Source: JAKPAM01 sp047601745 | GTDB taxonomy: Bacteria > Pseudomonadota > Gammaproteobacteria > Burkholderiales > Burkholderiaceae_E | DNA length: 64,000 nucleotides | Direction: 5' to 3' | NCBI GenBank assembly: GCA_047601745.1 | Contig: JASGIS010000001.1 | Coordinates: forward strand, 5,084,001-5,148,000 | Shown here: in pieces, positions 9,688 to 18,388 of the stretch | How the letters are laid out: every line of letters begins with the position of its first letter | Position numbering within the stretch: the stretch's first letter is position 1 | Notes under the pieces: model-generated | What the model was told of the DNA's origin: nothing | Database searches by the model: none | Seen by the model: only the letters and a program-made list of their open reading frames with translations | Position numbers and translations under genes: made by a program

Positions 9688-10185
9688 ATGAGAATCGGAG
9701 AACTCGCGCAGCGCACGGGCCTGGCGCCTTCTCGCATCCGCTTCTACGAGCGCATCGGCCTGCTCAAGGCAGCCGCGCGCCAGGCCAACGGCTACCGCAG
9801 CTATCCCGACGACGCGGTGTTGGCGCTCAGGCTGATCGCGACCGGACAGAGCGCGGGCTTCAGCCTGGACGAGCTGCGTGCGCTGCTGCCCGGCGATCTT
9901 GCGCAGTGGGAACATGACACGCTGCTCGATACGCTGCGCCGCAAGGTCGAAGAAATCGAGGTCCTCCAGGCACGGCTCGCGCGAAGCAAGGCGCAACTGA
10001 TCGAACTGCTGGCGCAGATCGAAGCCAAGCCGCCGCACATGGATTGCGCCGCCAACGCGCGGCGCGTGCTGTCGGAGATGAAGCTGGCGCAAGCGGACGA
10101 AGGCGCGACGCCCCCGGCCTCGGCCACGGAGACGGGCCGCCGGCGCCGGAAGGCACTGCGCCGGGATTCATCACGAGCCGCTTGA
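9688..10185 (+). CDS. MerR family transcriptional regulator
   Basis: A 165-residue MerR protein: N-terminal winged helix beginning MRIGELAQRTGLAPSRIRFYERIGLL, then FSLDELRALL and a coiled-coil dimerisation helix around residues 75-105. There is only one Cys in the C-terminal part, so a metal-thiolate sensor of MerR/CueR type is unlikely and the effector is unknown. The ATG at 9688 fits the family start; an in-frame ATG at 9652 lies inside the divergent promoter. It probably regulates both flanking genes through two near-identical dyads. Confidence 0.85.
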   Translation: MRIGELAQRTGLAPSRIRFYERIGLLKAAARQANGYRSYPDDAVLALRLIATGQSAGFSLDELRALLPGDLAQWEHDTLLDTLRRKVEEIEVLQARLARSKAQLIELLAQIEAKPPHMDCAANARRVLSEMKLAQADEGATPPASATETGRRRRKALRRDSSRAA

Positions 10186-10212
10186 CCTTGAAGTCATGTT
10201 CAACGCTAGAGT
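10182..10212 (+). promoter_or_regulatory. MerR-type promoter/operator for the DJ-1/PfpI gene
   Basis: TTGACC (10182-10187), a 19-base spacer containing the dyad TTGAA-n6-TTCAA, and TAGAGT (10207-10212). The -35 element overlaps the merR-family stop codon. It is the same architecture as the divergent site at 9628-9658. Confidence 0.7.
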
Positions 10213-10330
10213 TCACCGATCGATTCCTTCCGGAAAGGTCGACAGGATGAACAGGCGTTTCACACCGCTCGAATCCGGGCCGGCGCCCGGGCCGGGCCGA
10301 CGACCGGCCGATAAGCGATAAGGACACGGT

Positions 10331-11014
10331 ATGCCCCGCCGCATCCTCCACGTCGTCAGCAACATCGCCCACTACCGAGACCCCACGCAACCGACCGGCC
10401 TGTGGCTGTCCGAGCTGACCCATGCGTGGCACGTCTTCGCCGCCAAAGGGTATGAGCAGCGCATCGTCAGCCCCCAGGGCGGCGTCTCGCCGCTGGAACC
10501 GCGCTCGCTCAAATGGCCGCTGGCCGATGCCTCCGTGAAGGAATGGCTGGCCGACCCGTCGCGAATGGCGCTGCTGTCGTCGACCGCGCGGCCCGATGAC
10601 ATCGACCCGTCGGAATTCGACGCGATCTATTTCACCGGCGGACACGCCGTCATGTGGGACTTTCCCGACAGCGAGGGGCTGCAACGCATCACGCGCGCGA
10701 TCCATGAACGCGGCGGCATCGTCTCGTCGGTCTGCCACGGTTATTGCGGGCTGCTGAACACCCGGCTGTCGGACGGCACGCTGCTGGTGGCCGGGCGGCG
10801 CGTCACCGGCTTTTCGTGGCGCGAGGAAGTGCTGGCCGGCGTGGCCGCGAAGATGCCCTACAACGCCGAGCAGGAAATGAAGCGGCGCGGTGCGCGCTAC
10901 GAGAAGGCGTGGCTGCCGTTCGTCTCCAACGTCGTCGTCGATGGGCGGCTGGTGACCGGCCAGAATCCGACGTCGGCCAAAGCGACGGCCGAGCGTGTGG
11001 CCGGCCTGTTGTGA
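10331..11014 (+). CDS. DJ-1/PfpI family (type 1 glutamine amidotransferase-like) protein
   Basis: A 227-residue DJ-1/PfpI superfamily protein. The reactive Cys lies in the nucleophile elbow VSSVCHGYCG, and IYFTGGHAVMWDF supplies the Glu/Asp-side loop seen in Hsp31/YajL-like proteins. Relatives act as glyoxalases, chaperones or stress hydrolases, and the exact activity here is unclear. It lies 119 bases downstream of a MerR-type promoter and is probably MerR-activated together with the divergent epimerase-like gene. Confidence 0.85.
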   Translation: MPRRILHVVSNIAHYRDPTQPTGLWLSELTHAWHVFAAKGYEQRIVSPQGGVSPLEPRSLKWPLADASVKEWLADPSRMALLSSTARPDDIDPSEFDAIYFTGGHAVMWDFPDSEGLQRITRAIHERGGIVSSVCHGYCGLLNTRLSDGTLLVAGRRVTGFSWREEVLAGVAAKMPYNAEQEMKRRGARYEKAWLPFVSNVVVDGRLVTGQNPTSAKATAERVAGLL

Positions 11015-11060
11015 AGGATCGCGAGCCGATGCGACGTGTGCGCGCGACGTGCCCGGCCCT

Positions 11061-11774
11061 TCAGTCGGCCCGCGTGGCCGGTCGCTCGCGCAGCGTCCCC
11101 GGCGCTTCCCAGTTGACGAGCCGGCCGCCGGACAGCATGCCGATACGGTCGGCGATCGCGAAAGCTTCGGCCTGGTTGTGGGTGACGAGGATCGCCGACT
11201 GACCGGTCGAGCGCAGCACGTCGCGAACCTCGAACGCCAGGTTCTCGCGCGTATCGACGTCCAGGTTCGAGAACGGCTCGTCCAGCAGCAGCAGCGCCGG
11301 CGACGGCGCCAGCGCCCTGGCCAGCGCCACGCGCTGCTGCTGGCCGCCGGACAACTCGTGCGGATGGCTGTCGCCGGCGCCGGCCAGCCCGACCATCTCC
11401 AGCAGCTCGGCGATGCGCGCCTCGCGCGCCGCGCGATCGCAGCGGCGCAGGCCGAAGCCGACGTTGCCGGCGACCGTCAGGTGCGGAAACAGCGCATAGT
11501 CCTGGAACATCATGCCGACCCGACGCTTTTCGGGGGCGACCTGCGAACCGGGCCGCGACAGCACGCGGCCGTCCAACCGGATCTCGCCGCGCCGCACCGG
11601 CTCGAAGCCGGCGATCGCCCGCAACACCGTCGACTTGCCGCAGCCGGACGCGCCGAGCAGGCAGCCGATATGGCCTCGCGCCAGATCCAGGCTCAGGTCG
11701 TCGACGACCGCGCGCAGCCCGCGCGGCGTGTCGTAGGCCAGGTCGACGTCGACGATCTCGAACAATGCGCGCAT
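11061..11774 (-). CDS. fbpC: ferric iron ABC transporter ATP-binding protein
   Basis: A 237-residue ABC ATPase with Walker A GASGCGKST, Q-loop MMFQDYALFPH, signature LSGGQQQRVALARAL, Walker B LLLLDEP and switch His in VTHNQAEA. It closes a three-gene operon behind the permease, with only 2 bases between the permease stop and the ATG at 11774. It lacks the long C-terminal regulatory domain of some FbpC/PotA relatives. The iron(III) assignment rests on the binding protein and the double permease upstream. Confidence 0.85.
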   Translation of the reverse strand: MRALFEIVDVDLAYDTPRGLRAVVDDLSLDLARGHIGCLLGASGCGKSTVLRAIAGFEPVRRGEIRLDGRVLSRPGSQVAPEKRRVGMMFQDYALFPHLTVAGNVGFGLRRCDRAAREARIAELLEMVGLAGAGDSHPHELSGGQQQRVALARALAPSPALLLLDEPFSNLDVDTRENLAFEVRDVLRSTGQSAILVTHNQAEAFAIADRIGMLSGGRLVNWEAPGTLRERPATRAD

Positions 11775-11776
11775 CT

Positions 11777-13426
11777 TTAGGCCTCTCTGATCTTCAGGTT
11801 GGCGCGGGCCAGCAGCACGACCGGCAGCAAGCCTGCCAGCACGATCGCCAACGCGGCGACCGCACCCTCCTCGTAGGTGCCGCGCGCGGCCTCGGCATAG
11901 AGCCAGGTCGGAAGCGTATCGAAGTTCAGCGGCCGCAGCAGCAGCGTCGCCGGCAACTCCTTCATCGTGTCGACGAACACCAGCAACGCGCCGGCCGCCA
12001 GGGCGGGCTCGAGCAGCGGCAGATGCACGCGCCGGAACGTCCCGGCCGCCGATTCGCCGAGCAGCCGCGACGCCTGCTCGAGAGACGGCGGAATCCGGGC
12101 CAGACCGGCTTCGATGCTGCCGGTCGGAATCGCCAGGAAGCGGATCACGCAGGCGATCACCAGCGCGCCGGTCGTGCCCATCAGCAGCAGTCCGGCATGG
12201 CCGAGCAGCGCGCCCAGCCACCGGTCCAGCCACGACAGCGGCGTCAGCAGGCCGATCGCCAGCACGGTGCCCGGCACCGCATAACCGAGGCTCGCGATGC
12301 GCGCGTAGACGCGCGTCCGGCCGGCCCGGTCGCTGTCGCGGATCGTGCGCGCCACCCAGGCGACGATCAGCCCGGCGCCGACGGTCAGCACGGTGACCGC
12401 CGACGCGACCGCCAGCGTGTTGCGCAGCGCGGCCAGCAGTGGGGCCGACACGGCGCCGACCCGGTGCAGGCGTTCGATCGTCTCGCCGGCCAGATAGACG
12501 GCCGGCACCGCGAAACCGATCAGCATCGGCAGGCTGCCGACCGCGAGCGCCAACCAGGCCCGCGAGCCGCTCAGCAAGCGAGGCCGCATCGGCCGCATCC
12601 GCTGCGTGTTCGCGAAACGCCGGCGACGACGGCCGTGCCGCTCGAGCATGATCAGCCCGACGACGATCAGCAGCATCGCCAGTGCGATCTGCGCGGCGCC
12701 GCCGAGGTCCGAACGGGTGACCCAGGTCGTGTACACCGAGACCGTCAACGTCCTCACGCCAAGGAACTCCGACGCGCCGATGTCGTTCAGCGTCTCGAGC
12801 AGCGCCAGACTCATGCCGACGGCGATCGCCGGCCGCGCCATCGGCAGCACCACGCCGAAGAACACCTCGCGACGGTTCGCCCCCAGCGTGCGCGCCGCTT
12901 CGAGCAGACTGGCCGCCTGACTCATGAACATCACCCGTGTCGTCAGGTAGACATACGGAAACAGCACGAAGCCGAGCACGAACACGGCGCCGCCCAGCGA
13001 TCGCAGGTCCGGCAGCCGCAGGCCGCGCGGATTCTCGATGCCCAGCAACGCGCGCAACCCCGACTGGACCGGTCCGAGCGGATGCAGCAGATCGAGGTAA
13101 GCGAACGCCACGATGTAGGTCGGCACGGCCAGCGGCAGCAGCGACGCCCACACCAGTATCCGGCGCCCCGGAAACTCGTAGGCGGTGAGCAGCCACGCCA
13201 GGCCGGTGCCCAGCGTGACGGTCAGCGCCGCCACGCCGGCCAGCAGCAGCGCGGTGTTCGACAGCGCCTGCGGCAGCACGTAGCGGGCCAGATGCGACCA
13301 GTGCGACAGGTCGGCGAGCAGCGCATGGGCGGCCAGCGCCAGAACCGGCACCAGCACGGCCAGCGCGATCCCCGCCGCCGCCAGCAGCACCGGCGCGCCG
13401 CGCTGGCCGCTGCCGCTTACCCGCAT
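11777..13426 (-). CDS. fbpB: ferric iron ABC transporter permease (fused two-domain)
   Basis: A 549-residue inner-membrane permease with about twelve hydrophobic segments in two BPD-transport halves, each with an EAA-like loop (EAARTLGANRREVFFGVVLP and EQASRLLGESAAGTFRRVHLP). This tandem layout is characteristic of FbpB/SfuB/CysU-type iron permeases. The ATG at 13426 begins just ahead of the first membrane helix; an earlier in-frame start would add a basic leader. It is co-transcribed with the binding protein (about 60 bases upstream) and the ATPase. Confidence 0.85.
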   Translation of the reverse strand: MRVSGSGQRGAPVLLAAAGIALAVLVPVLALAAHALLADLSHWSHLARYVLPQALSNTALLLAGVAALTVTLGTGLAWLLTAYEFPGRRILVWASLLPLAVPTYIVAFAYLDLLHPLGPVQSGLRALLGIENPRGLRLPDLRSLGGAVFVLGFVLFPYVYLTTRVMFMSQAASLLEAARTLGANRREVFFGVVLPMARPAIAVGMSLALLETLNDIGASEFLGVRTLTVSVYTTWVTRSDLGGAAQIALAMLLIVVGLIMLERHGRRRRRFANTQRMRPMRPRLLSGSRAWLALAVGSLPMLIGFAVPAVYLAGETIERLHRVGAVSAPLLAALRNTLAVASAVTVLTVGAGLIVAWVARTIRDSDRAGRTRVYARIASLGYAVPGTVLAIGLLTPLSWLDRWLGALLGHAGLLLMGTTGALVIACVIRFLAIPTGSIEAGLARIPPSLEQASRLLGESAAGTFRRVHLPLLEPALAAGALLVFVDTMKELPATLLLRPLNFDTLPTWLYAEAARGTYEEGAVAALAIVLAGLLPVVLLARANLKIREA

Positions 13427-13487
13427 CGCCGGCAGCGGCCGCCGACGACCGCCCGATCGTTCCGCGCGGACCGCCGATCGCCGAGAT

Positions 13488-14546
13488 TCAATCGTCGAAA
13501 CCCGTCTTGTCGACGAGCTGGCTGGCCTGCTTGCGGAACCGGGCGATCTCGGCCAGCGGCAATGCATCGACGCGCAGCGGCGCCAGATCGGCCATCACCG
13601 GATCCTGCGGAACGTTGGCCCGGATCGGATACTCGTAGTTGGCCCGCGCATAGATCGCCTGCGCCGGCTCCGACACCAGGTATTCGAGCAGCTTGACCGC
13701 GTTGTCCTTGTTCGGCGCATGGCGGGCGACCACCGCGCCCGACACGTTGACGTGCGTGCCGCCGGTCTTGGCGAACGTCGGCCGGATCGCCTTGATGCCA
13801 TCGCCCCACTTGCGGTTGTCGCTGCCCGGCGCGGCGTTCTTCATCTGGCCGAAGTAGTACGAGTTGGCGATACCGATGTCGCAGATCCCGCCGAGGATGT
13901 CGCGCGCGACATCGCGATCGCCGCCGGCCGCCTTGCGCGCGAGGTTGGCCTTGACGCCGCGCAGCCACCGCTCGGTCTGCTCGACGCCGTCGTTGGCGAT
14001 CTTGGCCGCGATCAGCGCCGTGTTGTATGGATGCTGGCCGGCGCGGATGCAGACCTTGCCCTTCCATTCGGGATCGGCCAGCTCCTCGTACGTGAACTGG
14101 GTAAGCGGCAGGTCCTTGGCCGCGTACAGCACCCGATCGCGAAGCGACAGCGCGAACCAGTGGCCGGCCGGATCACGCAGGTTAGCGACCAGCACCGACT
14201 CGAGCACCGGCGATTTGACCGCCTGCGTGACTCCGCCGTCGACCAGATCGATCAAGTTGCCGATGTCCACCGTCATCAGCACATCGGCCGGCGAACGTTC
14301 GCCTTCGGCGCGCACGCGCTCGAGCAGCCCGTCCTTGACGAACACCGTGTTGACCTTGGTACCGCCCGAGGCCTTGGTGAACGCGTCGATCAGCGGCTGG
14401 ATCAAGGCCGGCTCGCGCGTCGTGTACAGGTTGACCTCGTCGGCCGCATTCGCGGCGCCGACGCCGGCGATGAGAGTCGAGACCAGGGCCGCGCCGGCTC
14501 CCCGGCGAGCGGGCCGGCGAAGCGCGCGAAAAAGTCGGCTGAGCAT
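13488..14546 (-). CDS. fbpA: ferric iron ABC transporter periplasmic binding protein
   Basis: A 352-residue Fbp/Sfu-class solute-binding protein with a signal peptide ending AANA before ADEVNLYTTRE. The paired tyrosines in NSYYFGQM match the adjacent Tyr ligands that bind Fe3+ in FbpA proteins. It is first in the fbpABC-type operon. A 19-base element resembling a Fur box lies 67 bases upstream, consistent with iron repression. Confidence 0.88.
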   Translation of the reverse strand: MLSRLFRALRRPARRGAGAALVSTLIAGVGAANAADEVNLYTTREPALIQPLIDAFTKASGGTKVNTVFVKDGLLERVRAEGERSPADVLMTVDIGNLIDLVDGGVTQAVKSPVLESVLVANLRDPAGHWFALSLRDRVLYAAKDLPLTQFTYEELADPEWKGKVCIRAGQHPYNTALIAAKIANDGVEQTERWLRGVKANLARKAAGGDRDVARDILGGICDIGIANSYYFGQMKNAAPGSDNRKWGDGIKAIRPTFAKTGGTHVNVSGAVVARHAPNKDNAVKLLEYLVSEPAQAIYARANYEYPIRANVPQDPVMADLAPLRVDALPLAEIARFRKQASQLVDKTGFDD

Positions 14547-14612
14547 CGGAACCGTCCTGTGATCGACCGGCCATGACCGGCGTTGTCAGCAATTTGCCAG
14601 GAATGAATATTA

Positions 14613-14631
14613 GACGAGCTTGATTCTCGTT
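14613..14631 (-). promoter_or_regulatory. candidate Fur box upstream of fbpA
   Basis: Read on the minus strand, AACGAGAATCAAGCTCGTC matches the GAGAAT-n-ATTCTC style Fur consensus (AATGAGAATnATTCTCATT) at 13 of 19 positions by eye. It sits between the fbpA start and the divergent MocR gene, in AT-richer sequence. Confidence 0.4.
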
Positions 14632-14729
14632 CACGTCATTGACCTTGGATTCCGGTCAGGCTCATGCGCGGCCCATCCACCACGAATGAACGCGCACCGG
14701 CAGCGCGGGCATCGCCCCGGCGTGTATCA

Positions 14730-14759
14730 TTGTCCTATGACAAAAACCCGCGTGTCCTA
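14730..14759 (+). promoter_or_regulatory. direct repeats/dyad upstream of the MocR gene
   Basis: TGTCCTA occurs at 14731-14737 and 14753-14759, 22 bases apart (about two helical turns) on the same face. The first copy is part of the dyad TTGTC-CTAT-GACAA (14730-14743). MocR proteins commonly bind direct repeats near their own promoter, so this is a candidate autoregulatory operator. Confidence 0.45.
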
Positions 14760-14766
14760 GATCGTC

Positions 14767-16068
14767 ATGAAAATCGCCGGAAGGACGGCAGCGGAGATCT
14801 TCGACAGCATCCGCGCGTTGACGCAGACGCAGGGACTGGCGCCGGGTCAGGCGCTGCCCTCGGTGCGCGATCTGGCGGCGACGCTGGGCGTCAACCGCAA
14901 CACGGTGGCGATGGCGTACAAGCGTCTGGTGACGGCCGGAATCGCGGCCACGCAGGGACGCCTGGGCACGGTGATCCGCGAGGCCGTCGACCCGGGGGAA
15001 CAGGAAGGCTCGAATCCCGATTCACCGTTGACGGACCTGAGCGGCGGCAACCCGGACTCGCGGCATCTTCCCGATCCGGCCGCCCTGCTCGCCGGCGCGG
15101 CCTACCGTCCCCGCCTCTATGGCGAGGCGCCGGTCGATCCCGCGTTGGAGATCGCCGGACGTCGATGGATCGAAGGCCAGTGCCCGGACGGCTTCGCGCT
15201 CAACCTGACGCACGGCGCGGTCGATGCGGTCGAGCGCCTGCTGGCGGCCCATCTGGTCAGCGGCGACAAGGTCGCGGTCGAAGATCCATGTTTCCTCGGC
15301 AGCATCAACGTGCTGCGCATCAACGGATTCCAACCTCTGGGCGTCGCCGTCGATGCCGAGGGAATGCAGGTCGAGGCGCTCGAGCAGGCGCTGGCGAACG
15401 GCGCGCAGGCCGTCATCCTGACGCCGCGGGCGCACAATCCGACCGGCGCCAGCCTGAGCGCGGCGCGCGCCCGCCGGCTGCGCGCGGTGCTGGCTCGCCA
15501 CCCGCAGGCGCTGGTCATCGTCGACGATCACTTCTGGCGTCTGGCCTGCACCGACTACCACGACGCGATTCCGGCCGCAGCCCGGCACTGGGCGCTGATT
15601 CGCTCGGTGTCCAAGATGTTCGGGCCCGACTTGCGCCTGGCCTTCGTGGCCAGCGATGAGCAGACCGCCCGGCGGCTGCGGCTGCGTCTGGCGCCCGGCA
15701 TGAACTGGGTCAGCCATCTTCTGCAGGATGCCGTCCGCGCCTGCCTGGCTTCGCCGCAGGTCGATGCGCGGATCGATCGGGCCCGCGAAGACTATGCCCG
15801 CCGCCGCCGGATCATGGCGGCGGCCCTGGCCGGATGCGGCCTGCGCGTGGCCGCGCCGGCCGACGGCCTGAATCTGTGGCTGCCCTTGCCCGGCGACAGC
15901 CGGCCGACGGTGCTCGCGCTCGCACAGCGCGGCTGGCTGGTACGCGGCGGCGAACCGTTCGGCGTTCGGTCGCCGGCGAACGGATTGCGCATCACGATTT
16001 CGACCGTCGACGAAGCGAGCGCGCGGGCGTTCGCGCAGGCGGCCGGCCATGCGATCGGGCAACGGTAA
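14767..16068 (+). CDS. MocR-type (GntR/aminotransferase-like) transcriptional regulator
   Basis: A 433-residue MocR/PdxR-type protein. The GntR winged helix (about residues 1-75) includes LPSVRDLAATLGVNRNTVAMAYKRL. It is followed by a fold-type-I aminotransferase-like domain in which RSVSKMFGPDLRLAFV contains the presumed PLP-binding Lys, so it probably senses PLP or an amino compound. The following genes (LctP-family transporter, amidotransferase-like protein, FMN reductase) run in the same direction at short spacing and may be its targets. Confidence 0.88.
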   Translation: MKIAGRTAAEIFDSIRALTQTQGLAPGQALPSVRDLAATLGVNRNTVAMAYKRLVTAGIAATQGRLGTVIREAVDPGEQEGSNPDSPLTDLSGGNPDSRHLPDPAALLAGAAYRPRLYGEAPVDPALEIAGRRWIEGQCPDGFALNLTHGAVDAVERLLAAHLVSGDKVAVEDPCFLGSINVLRINGFQPLGVAVDAEGMQVEALEQALANGAQAVILTPRAHNPTGASLSAARARRLRAVLARHPQALVIVDDHFWRLACTDYHDAIPAAARHWALIRSVSKMFGPDLRLAFVASDEQTARRLRLRLAPGMNWVSHLLQDAVRACLASPQVDARIDRAREDYARRRRIMAAALAGCGLRVAAPADGLNLWLPLPGDSRPTVLALAQRGWLVRGGEPFGVRSPANGLRITISTVDEASARAFAQAAGHAIGQR

Positions 16069-16119
16069 CGCGATGACCGAGAACGGCTCGATCCGGCCAG
16101 GCCTCCCCAAGGAACATCG

Positions 16120-17595
16120 ATGACCTATCTGCTGTGGTCACTGCCGGCGCTGGCCGTCTTCGCGGCGATCGGCAGCGGCCGCCTCAATACCACTCATGCG
16201 GCGATCCTGGGCCTGCTGATCGCGGCACCCGTGGCGGCGCTGACGGGCCCCGCGGCATTCGGGCGTCCGCAGTTGATCCATGCGCTCGCGCGGGGCCTGT
16301 GGATCGGCGCGACGATCGCGCCCTACATCCTCGGAGGACTATTGTTCTGGCAGGTGGCCGCGCGCGGCGCCGTGACCGCAACGCCTGCCGCGGCGGGCGA
16401 TACGCACCAGGATGCGGCGACCGCGCTGGCGCAGCGCCGGCTGCTGTTCTTCGCCTGCTTCCTGATCGGACCGTTCGCCGAATCCGCCACCGGCTTCGGC
16501 GTCGGCATGCTGGGGACGGTCGCGCTGATACGCGGGCTCGGCATCGCGCCGCGCTGTCTGATGATCCTGGCGCTGCTGAGCCAGACCATGATTCCGTGGG
16601 GAGCGATGGGCAGCGGCACCCTGCTGGCGGCCGCCTATGCGCGCATCCCGGCCCCGCAATTGGGCCTGTATTCGATGGTGCCGGTCACGTTGCTGATGCT
16701 GGTGTGGCTGCCCCTGTTCTGGCGCACCGCGCGACGGGCGGGATTCGGTGCGCCGATCGGCCAATGCGCGCGCGAGGCGGGCTGGGTCGCCGTCGCGCTG
16801 GCCTTGCTGGCGCCCGCGACCTTTTACCTGGGACCCGAAACCGCGCTGCTGGCCGTCTACGGACCGCTGATCGTCGTTCGCTACCTGATCGATGGCCGCG
16901 TCGATCGGCGTTCGCTGGGGCCGACGGCCCTGAAAGTCCTGCCCTATGTGCTGCTGATCGGCGGCCTGGTGCTGACCCGGCTGCTGCCGCCCCTGCGGGA
17001 TGCGCTTCGCTCCTCGTGGGCGTTGGCGCCGTTCGACGATCTGCCGGCATGGTCGCCGTTCTTTCATGCAGGGAGCTGGCTGCTGGCCGGCGGCGTTCTG
17101 ACCGGCCTGATCCGCGGGCACGGGCATCAACTGGGCCAGGAACTGCGATCGGCATGGCGCACCGGCAAACACGCGACGCTGGCGATCTTCCTGTTCGCGA
17201 TGATGGCCGAGATCCTGTCCGCGGCCGGGATTCCGCGCGCCTTCGCCGAAGGCATGTTCGCGACCCTGCATGAAGGCGCCGTGGCGGCGACGCCGCTGCT
17301 GGCCAGCGTATTCGGCATCCTCGCCAACAGCGGCAATGCGCCCAACAGCCTTTTCATGCCCTCGCAGCTCGCGCTGGCGATCCAGGCGGGCCTGAGCATC
17401 CCGATGGTGACAGCGCTGCAACACGTCGCCGGCACGTCGATGGGCTTCTTCTCGCCGGTCAGGATGTCGATCGCCGCAGGCCTGTCGCACGGGGTCGGGC
17501 AGGAGCGCGCGACCTACGTCGCCTTGCTTCCCTATGCGCTGGCCGCCGTCGTCCTGCTGTTGCTGGATGCGGCGTGGATCGTGCTAGCCCGATAG
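16120..17595 (+). CDS. L-lactate permease family transporter
   Basis: A 491-residue inner-membrane protein with about twelve or more hydrophobic segments. The GPFAESATGFGVG motif around residue 120 and the ILANSGNAPNSLFMPSQ/GTSMGFFSPVRMSIAA segments near the C-terminus place it in the LctP-like transporter family, though divergent from classical lactate permeases. It starts 51 bases after the MocR gene. The true solute is uncertain; the MocR context hints at an amino or organic acid. Confidence 0.75.
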   Translation: MTYLLWSLPALAVFAAIGSGRLNTTHAAILGLLIAAPVAALTGPAAFGRPQLIHALARGLWIGATIAPYILGGLLFWQVAARGAVTATPAAAGDTHQDAATALAQRRLLFFACFLIGPFAESATGFGVGMLGTVALIRGLGIAPRCLMILALLSQTMIPWGAMGSGTLLAAAYARIPAPQLGLYSMVPVTLLMLVWLPLFWRTARRAGFGAPIGQCAREAGWVAVALALLAPATFYLGPETALLAVYGPLIVVRYLIDGRVDRRSLGPTALKVLPYVLLIGGLVLTRLLPPLRDALRSSWALAPFDDLPAWSPFFHAGSWLLAGGVLTGLIRGHGHQLGQELRSAWRTGKHATLAIFLFAMMAEILSAAGIPRAFAEGMFATLHEGAVAATPLLASVFGILANSGNAPNSLFMPSQLALAIQAGLSIPMVTALQHVAGTSMGFFSPVRMSIAAGLSHGVGQERATYVALLPYALAAVVLLLLDAAWIVLAR

Positions 17596-17627
17596 GTTCT
17601 TTCTCTCTCTACACAGGAAGGCGAACC

Positions 17628-18362
17628 ATGAACGTGCATTTCGTCGTACACGAGGCGTTCGAGGCGCCCGGCGCCTACGAAACCTGGATCAGGGAGCGCG
17701 GCTACCAGGCCGGCTATTCCCGCGTCCATCGGCACGAGCCGTTGCCGCAGTCGATCGACGGCATCGACCTGCTGGTGGTGATGGGCGGCCCCCAGTCACC
17801 GTCGACCACGCGAGCGGAGTGCCCGCATTTCGACTCCGAGGCCGAACAGGCGTTGATCGCGCGATGCGCGGCCGCAGGAAAAGCCGTCGTCGGCGTCTGC
17901 CTGGGCGCACAGTTGATGGGCGAAGCGCTGGGCGCCCGGTGCGAGCGCAGTCCCGAAAAGGAGATCGGCAAGTTTCCGATCCGGTTGACCGATGAGGGCA
18001 AGGCGAACGGCAAGTTCGCTCACTTCGGCGATACGCTGGACGTCGGGCACTGGCACGGCGACATGCCGGGGCTGACCGGGAACGCGAAGATCATCGCGTA
18101 CAGCGAAGGCTGCCCTCGCCAGATCATCGAATACGGCGATCTCGTCTACGGATTCCAGTGCCACATGGAGTTCACGCCCGAGGTGATCGAGTTGCTGATC
18201 GCGGCTTCCGGGCAGGAGCTTTCACGGTTTGCCGCGCATCGATTCGTGCAGCCGCCCGACATGCTTCGCGCCGATACTTATGACGCGGCGAACCAGAAGC
18301 TGTTTGGTTTTCTCGATCTCCTGGTCGAGGCCTACGAGGCGAAGCGGCGCCTCGCCGCATGA
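17628..18362 (+). CDS. type 1 glutamine amidotransferase-like protein
   Basis: A 244-residue class-I glutamine-amidotransferase fold. It has the nucleophile elbow GVCLGAQLMGEALG, a VVMGGPQSP loop, and a later His (QCHMEFTPE) and Glu completing the triad. It is a stand-alone domain resembling the GuaA glutaminase part, a group that includes gamma-glutamyl hydrolase-type enzymes. ATG at 17628 follows AGGAAG. The stop overlaps an upstream in-frame start of the next reading frame, suggesting coupling. Confidence 0.82.
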   Translation: MNVHFVVHEAFEAPGAYETWIRERGYQAGYSRVHRHEPLPQSIDGIDLLVVMGGPQSPSTTRAECPHFDSEAEQALIARCAAAGKAVVGVCLGAQLMGEALGARCERSPEKEIGKFPIRLTDEGKANGKFAHFGDTLDVGHWHGDMPGLTGNAKIIAYSEGCPRQIIEYGDLVYGFQCHMEFTPEVIELLIAASGQELSRFAAHRFVQPPDMLRADTYDAANQKLFGFLDLLVEAYEAKRRLAA

Positions 18363-18388
18363 TCTGCAACGAAGAACCAAGGATCCCC

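Noticed and set aside
11765..13696. 643-codon plus-strand frame opposite the iron permease
   Set aside because: It is Gln/Arg-rich and antisense to a clear two-domain permease with EAA loops.
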